Shown here one piece after another: positions 20,300 to 31,885 of a DNA stretch of 64,000 bases (positions are counted from its first letter, which is position 1; each line of letters begins with the position of its first letter). The stretch is taken from NCBI GenBank assembly GCA_902651635.1, contig CACRSC010000029.1, positions 201,022 through 265,021 on the forward strand. The letters are read 5' to 3'. The DNA is from Mastigamoeba balamuthi. Its lineage: Eukaryota; Evosea; Mastigamoebida; Mastigamoebidae. The notes below the pieces were generated by a model that was not told where the DNA came from, did no database searches, and saw only the letters and a program-made list of their open reading frames with translations. A program made the position numbers and the translations under genes.

Positions 20300-23200
20300 A
20301 TGTCGTTCCTCGCCAAGCTGAAGCCGCCGTCGAACCCCGTCGACCAGCCGACGCAGGACTCGGCCCGCTCCCTCGCCCAGCGCGTCTCGTCGCTTTTCTC
20401 GTCCAACTACGCCGCTTCCGTCCGGGTGCGCGGGCGTCCTCCGCGCACCTCCGCTGCCACCTGCGCCGTCGGGGGGCCCCCTCGCGTCTTTGTGTGCGGG
20501 GTGTTTGCGTTGCTCGCTCGATTATTGCGCTTTTGTCGGTTGCAACGGGCGGTTTTTGCCTGCGGGCGCCGCGAAGGGCAGCAGTCCACTCGGCGACGTT
20601 GCCACGAGGGCCGCTCTGCCCCGCCTCCTTCCCTCGCCGGGGCTGCAGTGCACGCGGGAGGGCCCCCCACTCGGTGCCCCCGGCGCTGGGCCGCGCGAGG
20701 AGCTGGGGCCCTCGTGTGTCGCGCTGGGCTGCTGCGCAGGCGTCTCTCTGCCCCTGCGGCGGTTTGCTTCTCCGCTGGGCTTTGCCGGCCCCTTGCTGCC
20801 CGTTCGCACATACCCTGACCACCCGCACCTGCGGACATCCTCGCCGCGAGCCGCCGCCCGGCATTCCTGGCGCCCTCTTCCCGCTCTTCCCGTCGCCTTT
20901 TGCGCCAGCCCAGTTCAATTGAATCCAATTTTCGCCCCCGCGCGGGTCAATTTCCGATTGCAACTTCACTTCCCCCCCAGTTCGCCTCTGACGGCCCACG
21001 GGCAGGAGGTGCTCATCGAGGACGCCGAGCACAGCCTCGAGCGCGCTGCCAAGCGCCGCGCCAAGGCGGAGCGCCACGCGCGCAAGGAGTCTGAGCGGCG
21101 GCGCGCAGAGGCCGAGGAGGAGACGGAGGCCCTCGCGGCGGCCGTCGCGCTGGCCAGGGCGCAGGCCGACGCGCCCGAGGGCGAGGAGGAGCGCTCCGAG
21201 GGCCACGAGGAGCGCAGGGAGCGCCTGTCGCGGTACTCGCGGCGCCCGTGCGCTCGCGCCAAGCCCCGCAGGCCGCGGGCCCCCGAGCAGGTGCTGCAGC
21301 AGGCGGCAGAGGACGACAGCTCGCGCAGCAGGCGCAGGGAGCCCGTCGCCGCCACGGTGGTCCTGCACGAGACCCTCGACGCCGACTTCGACCCCTACGT
21401 GGTGCGCTTCCCTCTCTCTGCTGTTGCGTTTGCGCGTTTGGCTGCGGTTCTTTGCCGTTCTGACGCGGGGGCCGGAAAAAAACCCCCCCCCGCTCGTCTC
21501 CGCGACGCGCTGCAGAGCTACGTCATCGTGTCGTACCTCAAGGGAGGGCAAGGCAGGGGCACCGAGGGCATCAAGAGCAGGCGCTACAAGGAGTTCAAGG
21601 CGCTGCAGAAGAAGGTGTGCACTGCACGCAGCACGCACAACGCAAACGCGCTGCTCTGTTCCCTGCGCTGGCAGCCAGGCGTGTGCGCACACTGGCCGAC
21701 TGACGTGCCTGCGCGAAGCTGGGGACGAGCGCACACGTGGGAGCACTGCCCAGGCCCAGCAGCAAGTTCGGGACGCGGAACCTCAACGAGGAGTTTATCG
21801 AGCAGCGCTCGAGGGACCTCCAGAAGTTCCTGAGCTCTGTCTGCGCCCGCGAGGACTCTGCCCGCAACGACGCCCTGCTCCACTTCCTGGGCCTCTGTGA
21901 GCCGCCCCCTGGTCCCCCGCCCAGAGATCGCTGACCGCCCCCGCAGCGCGGCAGGAGGACCAGCGGGACGAGAGGATCTTCAGCAGGGCGTTTGAGAAGA
22001 CCAAGGCGGACCTGGGCCTGTGGCGCAACCTGACGTACGACGACCACGCGGACGCCGTGTCGAGGCTCGCGATGTGCGAGGTCAAGCGCACCCTCTGGGC
22101 CGGCATCGAGTCGGCCTGCCCGCTGCCCGAGGCCGTGCGCAAGGGCGCCATGCGCGCGGCGTACCGGTCGCTCGCCGCCGTCGTGACGCCCGTCTGCTCT
22201 GCGGCGTGGGAGGCCGTGCAGTGCTCGTCCAAGGAGACGAGGAAGCTCGTGCTCGACGTGCTGGCCCAGAACTCCGAGGAGGTCGTCAAGGCCAAGGCCG
22301 CCGCCAAGGCAGCGCTGGCGCACGAGCTGCGCGGCAGGTCGCTGACGGCCCTCGAGCCCGCGGCGTTCGTGCTGGACGGCGTGCTCTCGCACGTGCTTCC
22401 TGTGCTCGTCCGCTGCCTCGCGGTCTGCTTCGACCGCTCGTCGCAGCTGCACGACGACATGGTCGAGGCGCTCATCGCCGGCAACAACGAGCAGCTGCGC
22501 GCGATCCTCGACCGCGCGGGCGCCTGCAAGGACCAGGCGGTGGCGCAGATGAAGCAGAGCCTCGCGAGCATCGCTGGAGGGCTCGTCGCCGAGTACTGCC
22601 CGATCATCGCGGGCACCGGGGCGCTGGAGAAGATGCTCGAGCCCCTCTCGTCGCTCCCCGCGCTGCTCGAGGCGGCCGCCGCGGTCGTCGACCCGCGCTA
22701 CTGGACCGAGTGCGTGCGCGTGCTGCTGTGCTGCAAGGCCGAGCTCGCGATGATGGACCCCGCCGAGCTGACGGCGAGCGCCGACTCGCGCGACAAGTTC
22801 GTCGCGGAGCTCAACCGCAGGCTGGACCGCTCCGAGTACGACGCCGTCTGGTGGGCGGGCTCCTGGGGCTGCGAGATGCTCACGGCGGCCCGCGCGCTGT
22901 GGATGCGGCTGGCGCCGTCGCTGGGCTGCCTGGCGGACGTGTTCCTCAGCCTCTGCCGCTCGCTGCAGGACCGCCTACACAGGCGCCCGTTCAAGAAGTT
23001 CGCGTACAAGTTCGGCGACTACGTGTGGGCCGCGGCCAGCGACCCCTCGGACACGCGCGAGTGGAAGGCCCGCGTCGACGCGGCGTTCCTCGTGGGCTAC
23101 CGCCTGTCGCTCAAGTGCGCGCAGAAGCAGCTGCCGATTGTGGCCCGCGAGTTCGCTGTGGACTTCGTGGAGCGGCCGCTCTTCGTCGCTCTTGACGCGT

Positions 23201-23403
23201 GGGCGGCTCCCAGGCTGCGGTGGCTCGCCGACGAGGTGCTAGAGCCTGTACCGCAGGCCATTCGCGCGGTGGTGGACGTCGAGGGCCTGCTGCACGAGGC
23301 CGTGCGCGAGCTCATAGGGGGCACGTGCAGGGAGGTGCTCGGCCGCCAGGCGGAGCTCGTCTGCACTGAGATCGGGACGCTGGCCAAATACCATTATTAT
23401 TAA
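20300..23403 (+). CDS. PX-domain protein with large C-terminal helical region
   Basis: First exon 20300-20425 (MSFLAKLKPPSNPVDQPTQD). A 580-base intron, very long for this genome, is followed by EVLIEDAEHSLERAAKRRAK and a charged coiled coil. Then comes a clear PX (phox) domain spread over small exons: DADFDPYV, SYVIVSYLKGGQ, then the RRYKEF motif (KSRRYKEFKALQKK), the Pro-rich LPRPSSKFGTRNLNEEFIEQ and RSRDLQKFLSSVCAREDSARN. PX domains bind phosphoinositides on endosomes. The last exon (from about 21945) encodes some 485 residues of alternating helices that I do not recognise, ending TEIGTLAKYHYY. A sorting-nexin-like endosomal role is plausible. The whole is intact, with no internal break seen. 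Confidence 0.85.
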
Positions 23404-23879
23404 ACAGTCCCGCACACAACACCCACAGGGACTCGGAACTGCAATATGAAATACAATTGTTTCGCTTTGGCTCAACGCGGGCCAAGGATGCTATTCGTAG
23501 AGCCGCAACAGGTGGAGGAGCTCTTTTTTGTTGTCATGGCTGATCGACTGTCGCCCATGAATCTCAGGTACTCCGTTGTGGCCATGGCAGCCTACCCTAC
23601 CCCGCTTAATGCATGGCTGCATCTTTTTCTACTGCCATACTGAGACCGATCCCTCTGAACAATCAATTTCCTGGAGTGACGCGTTGATGCCAATGCCTCT
23701 TCAGGTGGTTTTCAGAGGGCACCGAATATGATTACCTGCAAGCAAGCGTGTTGTCTGAACGCGTCTTGGTCACCTTAACATCTCCCAGAGACAATCTGTC
23801 CTCGGCGAGTCATCACCACATAGTCCAGGTAGTCAGCTGGAGTTCTGAATTGTGACCATGTCGCCCCAAACACTACTGA

Positions 23880-24370
23880 CTAGCACTTCTGGATCGAGAC
23901 GCCTGTCTTGAGAAGCAGGTCAGCCCTGCCGTCCTGGTCCAGGTCAAAACCATTTGCCCCCCTGTGTACCATAGTACAGAGGATAGGCTTCTGCCGATGA
24001 ACTCGAAAAGTGGTAGGCACCCAAGGTCTTCTGTGCTGTGAGATCGATGACCTGAGTCAAAACCACAAGAATATCTGATGATGTTCTCTCGCCCTTGGTC
24101 AGCTCTACCGTCACAGCAAAGTCGTGGAACCTGTCTCCGTTGAGGTCTCCCAAGCCTGTGAAGTTGGGACCTGGAGAGCATGCGCAAGTGAGACAAAAAA
24201 GTATGAATATTGCTTGCCAATCTCTGACAAGACATAGAACAGTTACGAAAGAGCGTTCTGGAGATAACCTCCCAAGGGAAGTTGAGCACGTCAGTGATGC
24301 CCTCAATGACCTTGTGCCAGGGGGTCCTCCCAGGTGAGCAGCCGCTGCTGGGGCTGAGGCCCCGTGGGCA
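23880..24370 (-). pseudogene. Decayed FG-GAP (integrin-alpha-like) repeat gene fragment
   Basis: The reading NFTGLGDLNGDRFHDFAVTV is an FG-GAP/VCBS calcium-binding loop (D-L-N-G-D-x-x-x-D), and a second loop, GFDLDQDGRADLLLKTG, follows near 23900. The two loops are in different frames with a G-run between them, and the upstream exon PWHKVIEGITDVLNFPW does not join in phase. So the gene is broken or contains sequence errors. FG-GAP repeats form beta-propellers in secreted or membrane proteins. Further short coding-like pieces upstream (24390-24480, ELLLHWAHNAIIILQEIISA; 24600-24740, TMEAMALGAKQASGYGVVIP) may be its eroded exons or those of another gene. Confidence 0.55.
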
Positions 24371-26295
24371 TGGGGGCAAGCTGCAGCTCAGACCAGGCGC
24401 TGATGATCTCCTGCAGTATAATGATTGCGTTGTGTGCCCAGTGCAGCAGCAGCTCGATGTGCTCCATTACAGCAGGCTCGTCATCACAGTGTCGTGAGTA
24501 CTGCTAGAAATCACCCAGGTCAGAAACCCACTTCCCAACAGTGCATGATGAACACTCGGAAATCAATTGACAGGCACAGTGGGAACAACAGGAGTGGTGA
24601 GCACTAATGACGTCAGTGAGGGTTGGTGGTGGCGCTCGAAGAAGAGCATAGGGATGACAACACCGTAGCCGCTGGCCTGCTTGGCTCCAAGGGCCATGGC
24701 CTCCATGGTCCCCATGAACGTTCACCTGTGACAGCCACCCCCACACCAGCAGCTGCAACAACACGTCATCACACATCAGCATACAGACTCCTTTCTGCTG
24801 CTGCTGCTCATGCTTCTGTGTGAGTGACAGAGGGCAGAGGGCGAACGAGGGTGTAGCCCTTGCAGGTGAGGAGTCTGCCAGAGGGCATCATCAGGCTGTG
24901 CGCCCGACCCCCCCCCCGAACACTGTCATTGTTCTCAGGCCTGCACCCAACCTCTCTGTTAGCTGTGGGGTTGGCTCTGGGCAGAAGAGAACAGGGCACA
25001 CATTGAGTACAGTGGTGTATATGTAGGAAATGACCATATTGTCCAAGTCATCTATTAACAGAAGATATTTCTGGAAGAATCCCTCTTAATAAGCAGATGT
25101 ACCAAATTCCTTGCAAGTCCACAAGAATTAACAAATAATTTATAACCTTTGCCATGAAATGATTCGTCATATTTATAATGTGATTAGCCATATTTTGTAA
25201 TCACAAAACAAATAAGTCACTTTTGTTGCACGTGCTCCACTTCACTTCGCGCTTGCAACCAAAGTGACTTATTGGTGTTTTTTTTTGTTTTTTAGAATGA
25301 CTTCAGTGAAAGCACTGAGAGTATCAATCCAGAAGGCTGTCAATCATGGGATGGAAGACAGACACGGTCTTCATGTATCAAGTGTGCAAGCCACTTGTCA
25401 TTGGCACACTGTTGAATTCACTGGAGCTCAGGCAATACCTGGTCAGTGGGTGGATGCTCTTCCATACTGCATGGTGTAGACTCATTGCTCATTCCATAAT
25501 CCATGTTACTGTCACGATAAGGCAAGCTAGATGTTAATTGTGTGCATCTATGCGACTTGAAGAAGGAACACAGAAATGAATAACAGTTGTGGGAATCGGC
25601 ATGACCCAACTGCAACTGGTTCGAACTATTGCTGCTGTTCTCTAATTTGGCTGTCCGTTTTGATGCTCATCATCTCCACATCATCATCATCTGTTCTAGA
25701 GTTGAACAAGTATATAAACACAAGTGCAAAGACCAATGATGCTGAACTTAACTTCGAGTGGGGAAGGTTGGCAAATCAAATATGTCCGCAGCTTTGTCTT
25801 TTTCTTATGAAAACCCCATGCCATGAGCAGTAACCACCCCACGGAAGAGCTTTCTCCTGTATTCAGCCGCCTAGTGCTGCATCAAGTTGGACACATGCCT
25901 TCCTGTTTCACACAGCACTCCTCTGCTGCCCACGTGCACCTCTGAGGGCTGCCTCTGAGCTGTGGAAGAAACCAAACCACAGGTCCAGGCGCCCTCCTCT
26001 CCTCATCCCGCAGCCAGGCTGAAGGCCACACACTGGTGCTGACCTTCACCAGAGTAGCCCTAACTCATAACCCAACCGTATTCATGTTAATCAGGCGTAA
26101 CCAGGGCAGGGCCTGTTTGGTAACCGAATTTCAGTCTCCAGTGATTGGAGCAGTGGAGGCACACCATACAAATATTAGAGCATCGTTACTGTGCCCCCAA
26201 GAGTGTGCCTATGTTGTATTGACATGATCACGATTATGATCCAAGGGAACTGATGTGTCAGTGCACTGGAGTTGTGTCCACTGTCTCGGCATTGC
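24371..26295. other. Island sequence without an intact gene
   Basis: It holds the short eroded coding-like pieces on the minus strand (24.39-24.75 kb), a CAG-rich stretch near 24795, a homopolymer C run near 24910, and AT-rich sequence at 25.05-25.3 kb. Open frames of 60-85 codons are present but have no protein-like pattern. Nothing further is supported. Confidence 0.4.
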
Positions 26296-27550
26296 CTAAT
26301 CGATGTTGGAGTCCTCTTCCACGATTGAGGCTGGTGAGCGGCAAGGGTGAGGGCTCTGCTGCCCTGCTGCTCTTCCCACGACATTGGAGCATATGTATGT
26401 GAGGTTGTTTCCCGTTTGCACGACGTCCTGCATGTATACGTAGCATGGGCTATGGGGTCGCATAGTAATGTTCCAGCCTTCTGAGGGCTCCTGCTCCGGA
26501 TGTTTATGTAGTTGATGTTGCTGATGTTGAAAATTCCTGGCACTGCGGGCTTCTTGGCCTCGCTGAGCTTGTAGAACATGCTCAGCTCGATGGTATTCTT
26601 CACGTTGGCAAGTGTCAGGTCCTGGAAGCGGACGTTGGAGAGAGAGCCCGAACAGCCGGGAACGGTCTTGATACGGGGACCACAAGTCGTCCCCACGAAG
26701 TAGACGTTCTTCACAGTTATGTCGGAGATGACCTCTGAGCAGAGCGATCCGATGGAGGCGCCGTGCCCAGTGCCGAACTTGGAGTTCTCGACGAGGACCT
26801 TGCTCGAGTGGATCGCCACGTTGTCGTCACCCACAGAGATGTCGCAGTCGTGCACTGCACGTTTGGTTTTGAATGTGGTGAGATGATGGGCTGGCCAGTG
26901 GTCCACGCACCCCAGAAGTTGTCGCCGTGGATGTCGATGCCGTCGGTGTTGTGGGAGGGATTTTCGATGCCGGTGGATGGAGGTGCGCGCATCGTGACCT
27001 CGAATATCTCGGTGTTGGAGGAGTACATCTGCAAGCAGTGGTACGGGCAATCCTTGACAGTGATGCCCGTGACGATGACGGTGTCGGTGTTGCGCGGATA
27101 GATGGTCCTCGGGCGGGGCTTGTCCCTCAGGTTGGCCCACCACACGGCGCCCTGGCCGTCGATGGTGCCCGACCCCGTGATAGCCACGTTGCTCTTGGCC
27201 TTGATCGTGATGGCTGCCTTCGCTGCCTCGGGCCAGTGCATGTAGTCGTTGGAGATGCGGAGGGTGCCGTCGATCCTGAGTTCCGTGTGGTTGCTGTTGA
27301 TGCTGATGTTCTTGAAGAGGAACGTCTTGCCCGCGGGGATCACGACCGTGCCGCCCATCGTCGCTGCATCCAGCGCCTTCTGAATGGCGAGGCTGTCGTC
27401 CGTCTGGCCGTCGCCGCGTGCACCGTACGTGGTGACGTCGAGTACGGTATCGCCAATGTTGACGGTCACGTACTTGCCCTTGATCACCTTGGCCTGACAG
27501 AGCGCATGCGCCGAGCACAGTACCGCCAAGAACACGCCAGCCTTCATCAT
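26296..27550 (-). CDS. GH28 polygalacturonase-family glycoside hydrolase
   Basis: A signal peptide (MMKAGVFLAVLCSAHALCQA) is followed by VTTYGARGDGQTDDSLAIQK, the classic GH28 beta-helix start. All four catalytic motifs are visible in order: HNTDGIDIHG, SVGDDNVAIH, GTGHGASIGSL and RIKT. These supply the three Asp, the His and the Arg-Lys pair needed to cleave alpha-1,4-galacturonan. One 56-base intron (26855-26910, donor GTGCGT, acceptor GTGCAG) sits between motifs I and II. Near 26500 the likely reading changes frame: both frames look family-like around the join, and the second ends in MQDVVQTGNNLTYICSNVVG. So a one-base error or recent damage close to the C-terminus is possible. It is a secreted pectin-degrading enzyme by family. 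Its composition differs from the flanking genes, which suggests transfer. Confidence 0.85.
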
Positions 27551-29249
27551 TTGCGGTGGGTTGGAGTATTAACAAAAAGGTGCGGGCTTATCTACGCCCT
27601 CCCTGCCCAAACGGCCATGCCCACCCTGTGACATATATCAACTGAATATACACGGATTATCAAGAAGTGCCGGGCGGCTTGGCACAGTGGTCCATTATAT
27701 CATGATCCACAACAGGGTGCCACCCACGTCAAGAAACGGCCAAGGTACCCCCAAATGCACACCACTGTGCAGAACGTGCAGAAATTTGCGAAACATGTGC
27801 GGATGGCGTGCGAAATGCTTGCTGCATGGAAAGAATGGGAAAGCAAACTGGGAAGCCCTCTATTTCAAAGCAGTTAATTCATTGGCAACCCCGGCCACAC
27901 TCAGGGCCGACACCAAATTTGATTTGGACTTTTTATGAACCCCACACACACACAAAACCCACTGCACGGGAAATGGTTTTGAGCAAATGTGCTGGCATAA
28001 TTTCACAGCAAATCTCAGGCAAGTTAGTGATGGTGGATTGGTCTATTGCATGCATACAAGACTGAAATTCCTTCATAGTTGGGTGAGACCCTTCTCAGTT
28101 CACAACTATCAATACCTGTATAGACAACACCTTTTTCTCTGCCCTTCCACTTTGTTGACTGCAGAGGGGCATTTTTTTGGCCTGTTGAAATACACAGGGG
28201 GGTATAACCGGGAATTAGTGTGTTGAACATTGAGCAGAATGAAGGGGATGTACTGGTAAGACAAGTTGCATTCACAGGTTGCATTCTGATGGTGCAGTAT
28301 AATCAACTTAGTGGAAGACTGTTCAATTTCAAAAGAGAGTAACTGAAGTAGCAAATTCAACATCTCTGATAGTTCTTGATTGTGTTGCATTCCAGTTTGG
28401 GGATAGAACATTAAAAATTTCAGATATAAAGGTATTTTACTGATCTGACAGACAATACACAATATCACTTTAATTCATTCAAAATAATCATGGATTTTCA
28501 AGTGTTTCTTTCAGGAATCAGACTTATCATTGATCATACAACTTATTTTAAAAGGAAAATCAGGAATCAAGATTTCGAAAATTAACCAATAAGTCATTAA
28601 ACGGAAATTCACACTCTGGGACTGATAAGGGGAATTATCAACCAAAATAGAATGTAAGAGCATTAACTCAGCTGAAGCTCCCCTAGAAGGTTCTTTTAAC
28701 TCTAGACCTGAGAAGAACACCTCCTAGGAGTTGAGCCTTTTCATGACATTTTGGCAGGATTATTTTCTGAGAATCAGTGTGGAGTTTGGTAAGACTCTGT
28801 AAGATGCAAGTCCATTCTGATAAGAACTTTCATAAAGCTTGTCTGTGAATCTATCTGTGCATTAATTGCAATGAAGAGTTCTCTAATGCAGAAGAGGTTC
28901 CTACAACTTAGAGAGACTACTCATTATAATTTGGATAAATATGCCAGAATATCAATTAGAATATTTAAGAAACTCCTCCCAAGTTGCAACTGGCTGGGTC
29001 CACTGAGTGCTATAGAAGAAATCATTAACATCTGTCCTCTGTTATCTTTTTAATCAAATTAGTCCTGAAATGTGTTAATTGGAATTATTGTCTGTCATTC
29101 GAATGGGAATATGATCATGGAGTATTTATTTTCTGTATTATCTCTTAGTGCTTATTTCTCTTACAGAGAAGCAAAGATGGGAGATTCGGTTCCTGTACTC
29201 ACATTCCAAGGGCCCTTAGTGGAACAAGAAGTTCATTGCACAGTACATG
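27551..29249. other. AT-rich island sequence without a gene
   Basis: A non-coding looking stretch with many stops in all frames and low CpG. No repeats or RNA genes were recognised by eye. Sequence just upstream of the GH28 start is somewhat GC-richer and may hold its promoter. Confidence 0.4.
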
Positions 29250-30010
29250 CACTGTAGACTCACATCAGTTCAGCACTGGATGAAAACCTGGTCAGATACT
29301 GTAATTACAGCACTACCAACCAAGAGAGCAAGAAGGGCAACTTCAGAGAAAGAGAACAAATTGATCCTATTCAGGATTAAATCCAAGTCACCTCGCTCAG
29401 CTGCTGCTCTGTGCAGGAACCCTTCACCTTCAGGCTTCTGTCTTTACTATTCATTGGTGTTTGCATACTATGTTACTCAGACCAAGTTTTGGGCTTTATA
29501 TGTCATTATTATAAATTGCTTAACAAGTGTGTATGCACAGGAAAAAATCTGCTGTAAGATTGAAAAGATGTATGATTTGGTGATAAGACATCATTCTGGC
29601 TGAATGGATCAACGACAAAGCACTGGCAAGTATCTGGTCATTGATTTCTTGCCAGGAAGGTGAAGTACCACCAGAAGGTCCAGGTTTGGGAAGTCTTTTC
29701 TTCACATGAATTAAGAAAGCTGATTAAATTTTTACTAAGATCCTGAATTCTGAAAAGATGTATGATATCTTCCAGAGAGCACTTCTTCCATTTATCAGAC
29801 AGGTATAAGAGGATCCTGCTAAGTGGCTTCTTGCTGAGTGCTGAGAACAATGAAAGTAATCATAGAAGTCAATTGTACTGCCAATGGAAGAATGACCATA
29901 ATGTATATACTCTGCCCTGGTCAGCCTGCAGTCCTGATTGTAATGGTATTTGAACTGTTTTGGCCATGAAGAACAGGGTTACACGTCGATCACGTTTACG
30001 TTCTGTAGTG
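29250..30010 (+). mobile_element. Relic of a Tc1/mariner-family transposase
   Basis: Pieces in two or three frames line up in order with a Tc1-type DDE transposase. RRATSEKENKLILFRIKSKS then PRSAAALC resembles the helix-turn-helix segment R-x-T-S-E-x-x-D-x-x-I-x-x-x-x-x-x-x-P-R-S-S-A. KVQVWEVFSSHELRKLI is near V-M-V-W-G-x-F-S. LNSEKMYDIFQRALLPFI matches M-N-A-E-K-Y-x-x-I-L-x-x-x-L-L-P. HNVYTLPWSACSPDCNGI matches the I-x-V-L-x-W-P-x-x-S-P-D-L-N-P-I-E end. Several frame changes and stops make it an old, inactive copy. Terminal inverted repeats were not found by eye. Confidence 0.6.
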
Positions 30011-30044
30011 GAAGCAACTCTGCTACATGCCGCTACACAGACCT

Positions 30045-30330
30045 CCGCTACACACTGTAGCGGAAGCAGAAAAGCATAGCGGCATGTAGTGGAAGGTGTG
30101 TAGTGGCATGTAGCAGAGCATGTGTGTAGCGGCGCGTAGCGGACCCACATGTAGCAGCGTGTAGCAGAGGATTGGTGTAGCGGCTCGTAGCGGACCCACA
30201 TGTAGCGGCATGTAGCGGAGGATTGGTGTAGCGGCATGTAGCGGACCCCTATGTAGTGGAGTGTAGCGAAAGGCTGTGTTGCAACAGTGTGTAGTGGAGG
30301 CTGTGTAGCAGCATGTAGCGGAAGTCTATG
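30045..30330. repeat. Satellite array A, 51-bp period, GTAGCGG-type
   Basis: TGTAGCGGC recurs at 30125, 30176 and 30227, giving a 51-bp unit of the form TGTAGCGGCNNGTAGCGGACCC-ACATGTAGC-etc. with a shared GAGGATTGG end, flanked by more degenerate copies. Variant positions are mainly CG versus TG or CA (GTAGCGG, GTAGTGG, GTAGCAG). Confidence 0.85.
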
Positions 30331-30345
30331 TGATTCAGTGCAGAT

Positions 30346-31194
30346 AGTTATTTTAGTTTACGTCATTTGCGTGCTGTGCTAGCTGGACAGACAGGTGAGC
30401 AGTAATGCAGATGGAAGCAGGTTCTCAGGAAGCCACAGCAGGTGAGCCTTGTGCACAGATGGCGTCGAGGCAACATCAGAGAGATGTTGCCTGAGAGCAC
30501 AAGGCATACCACTGCAGTGCATGTGACAGGTACTACACATCGCAGTATCACCTGCAGAGGGCTGGGCACATGAGCAGTCACTATCGCCCCGAGAAATGGA
30601 ATGCAACATCAGGCAGATGGTCTGCTCTGTTCGTTGCAGACACGGCAGCTGCCTGGAGCCAGGCCAAAGCAGCAGAGAACAAACGCCAGTTTGTTGTGGA
30701 CAGCACAGGTTTATTAAATTTGGCCAAGTATTTGATAAACTCCTGTTTCCTGAATAATATGCTCACTACTGAGTGATTCTGCAAACATATCTTAAGCAGG
30801 TGGTTCAATTCCTGAAGGTATAAAATGCAATGTAGTTATTACTATATTCATAAATATATTCCAGTTCCTAACAATCAGTCACGTATTCAAATAACAGTGT
30901 TGATCAAGTACACTTAAAAATTCATATCTAGATTTTATCAAATGTTATCTAAAAAATCCGGTTTTGGCATAAAGTTGTGAATAAATGGAATGTAAATTGG
31001 TTTTTTGCATTGAATGACAACAAAGATGAGCTTCCGAGTGTTAAATATCGATTCCATTGGATTGTGGTTAAGTAATGTCTGTGAGCATGCCGTGAAGTAT
31101 ATAACATATAGTTTAGATGAGATAGTGATTGATAGTGCGCAAAGTGTTTACTTTGTTCTTTGGGGACGGTAGTTCAAATCCCAGTGGTGAAATA
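30346..31194. other. Spacer between satellite arrays
   Basis: One open frame (from about 30512 to 30776) has a possible Cys-Cys-His-His pattern (YHCSACDRYYTSQYHLQRAG), but the spacing does not fit a canonical C2H2 finger and it lacks a start. At 31171 a GTTCAAATCCC sequence resembles a Pol III B-box, possibly the tail of a tRNA-derived short repeat. The rest is AT-rich with no gene. Confidence 0.35.
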
Positions 31195-31885
31195 ATTTTT
31201 CTCAATATGCTACTTCCACTACAGTGTGTAGCGGACCCTCCGCTACGCACAGCTACATAGGCACTTCCGCTACAGTGTGTAGCAGACCCTCCACTACACA
31301 CTGTAGTAGATCTATTTGCGTAGCGGCACATAGCGGAACGTGCTATAGTGCATTCCGCTATGCACAGCTACATAGGCACTTCCGCTACAGTGTGTAGTGG
31401 ACCCTTCGCTACACATTGTAGTGGAACTATTTGTGTAGCAGCACATAGCAGAACATGCTATAGCACATTCTGCTATGCACAGCTACATAGGCACTTCTGC
31501 TACAGTGTAGCAGGCCCTCTGCTACACACTGTAGCAGAACTATCTGCATAGCAGCACATAGCAGAACATGCTATTGTGTGTTCCGCCATGCACTGCTACA
31601 TAGGCACTTCCACTACAGTGTGTAGTGGACCCTTCACTATGCACTGTAGCATAACTATTTACTTTGTGTCGCACAGTGGAATGTGCTATAGCATGTTCTG
31701 CTATGCACTGCTACATAGGCACTTCCACTACAGTGTGTAGCAGACCCTCTACTATGTGCTGTAGCAGAACTATTTGCGTAGCGGCGCATAGCGGAACACA
31801 AAAGTGTGTTCCACTATGCACTACTACATAGGCACTTCTGCTACAGTGTGTAGCGAACCCTTCACTACGCACTGTAGCGGCACTA
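31195..31885. repeat. Satellite array B, about 115-bp monomers
   Basis: ACATAGGCACTTC recurs at 31255, 31370, 31485, 31598, 31713 and 31826, so monomers are 113-115 bases. Each contains inverted segments (CCGCTAC...GTAGCGG and TTCCGCTATGCAC...GCATAGCGGAA), so single monomers can fold. Variation between copies is mostly CG to TG or CA at the same sites. Confidence 0.92.

Noticed and set aside
26036-26227. Short frames downstream of GH28 and scattered through 24-33 kb
   Set aside because: In AT-rich sequence, frames of 60-80 codons without a typical start context, introns or recognisable pattern are expected by chance.
30508-30776. C2H2 zinc-finger gene
   Set aside because: The Cys-Cys-His-His spacing in YHCSACDRYYTSQYHLQRAG is non-canonical, the frame has no start codon and no further fingers follow.
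30045-31885. CRISPR-like array
   Set aside because: Units are contiguous satellites without unique spacers, in a eukaryotic context.
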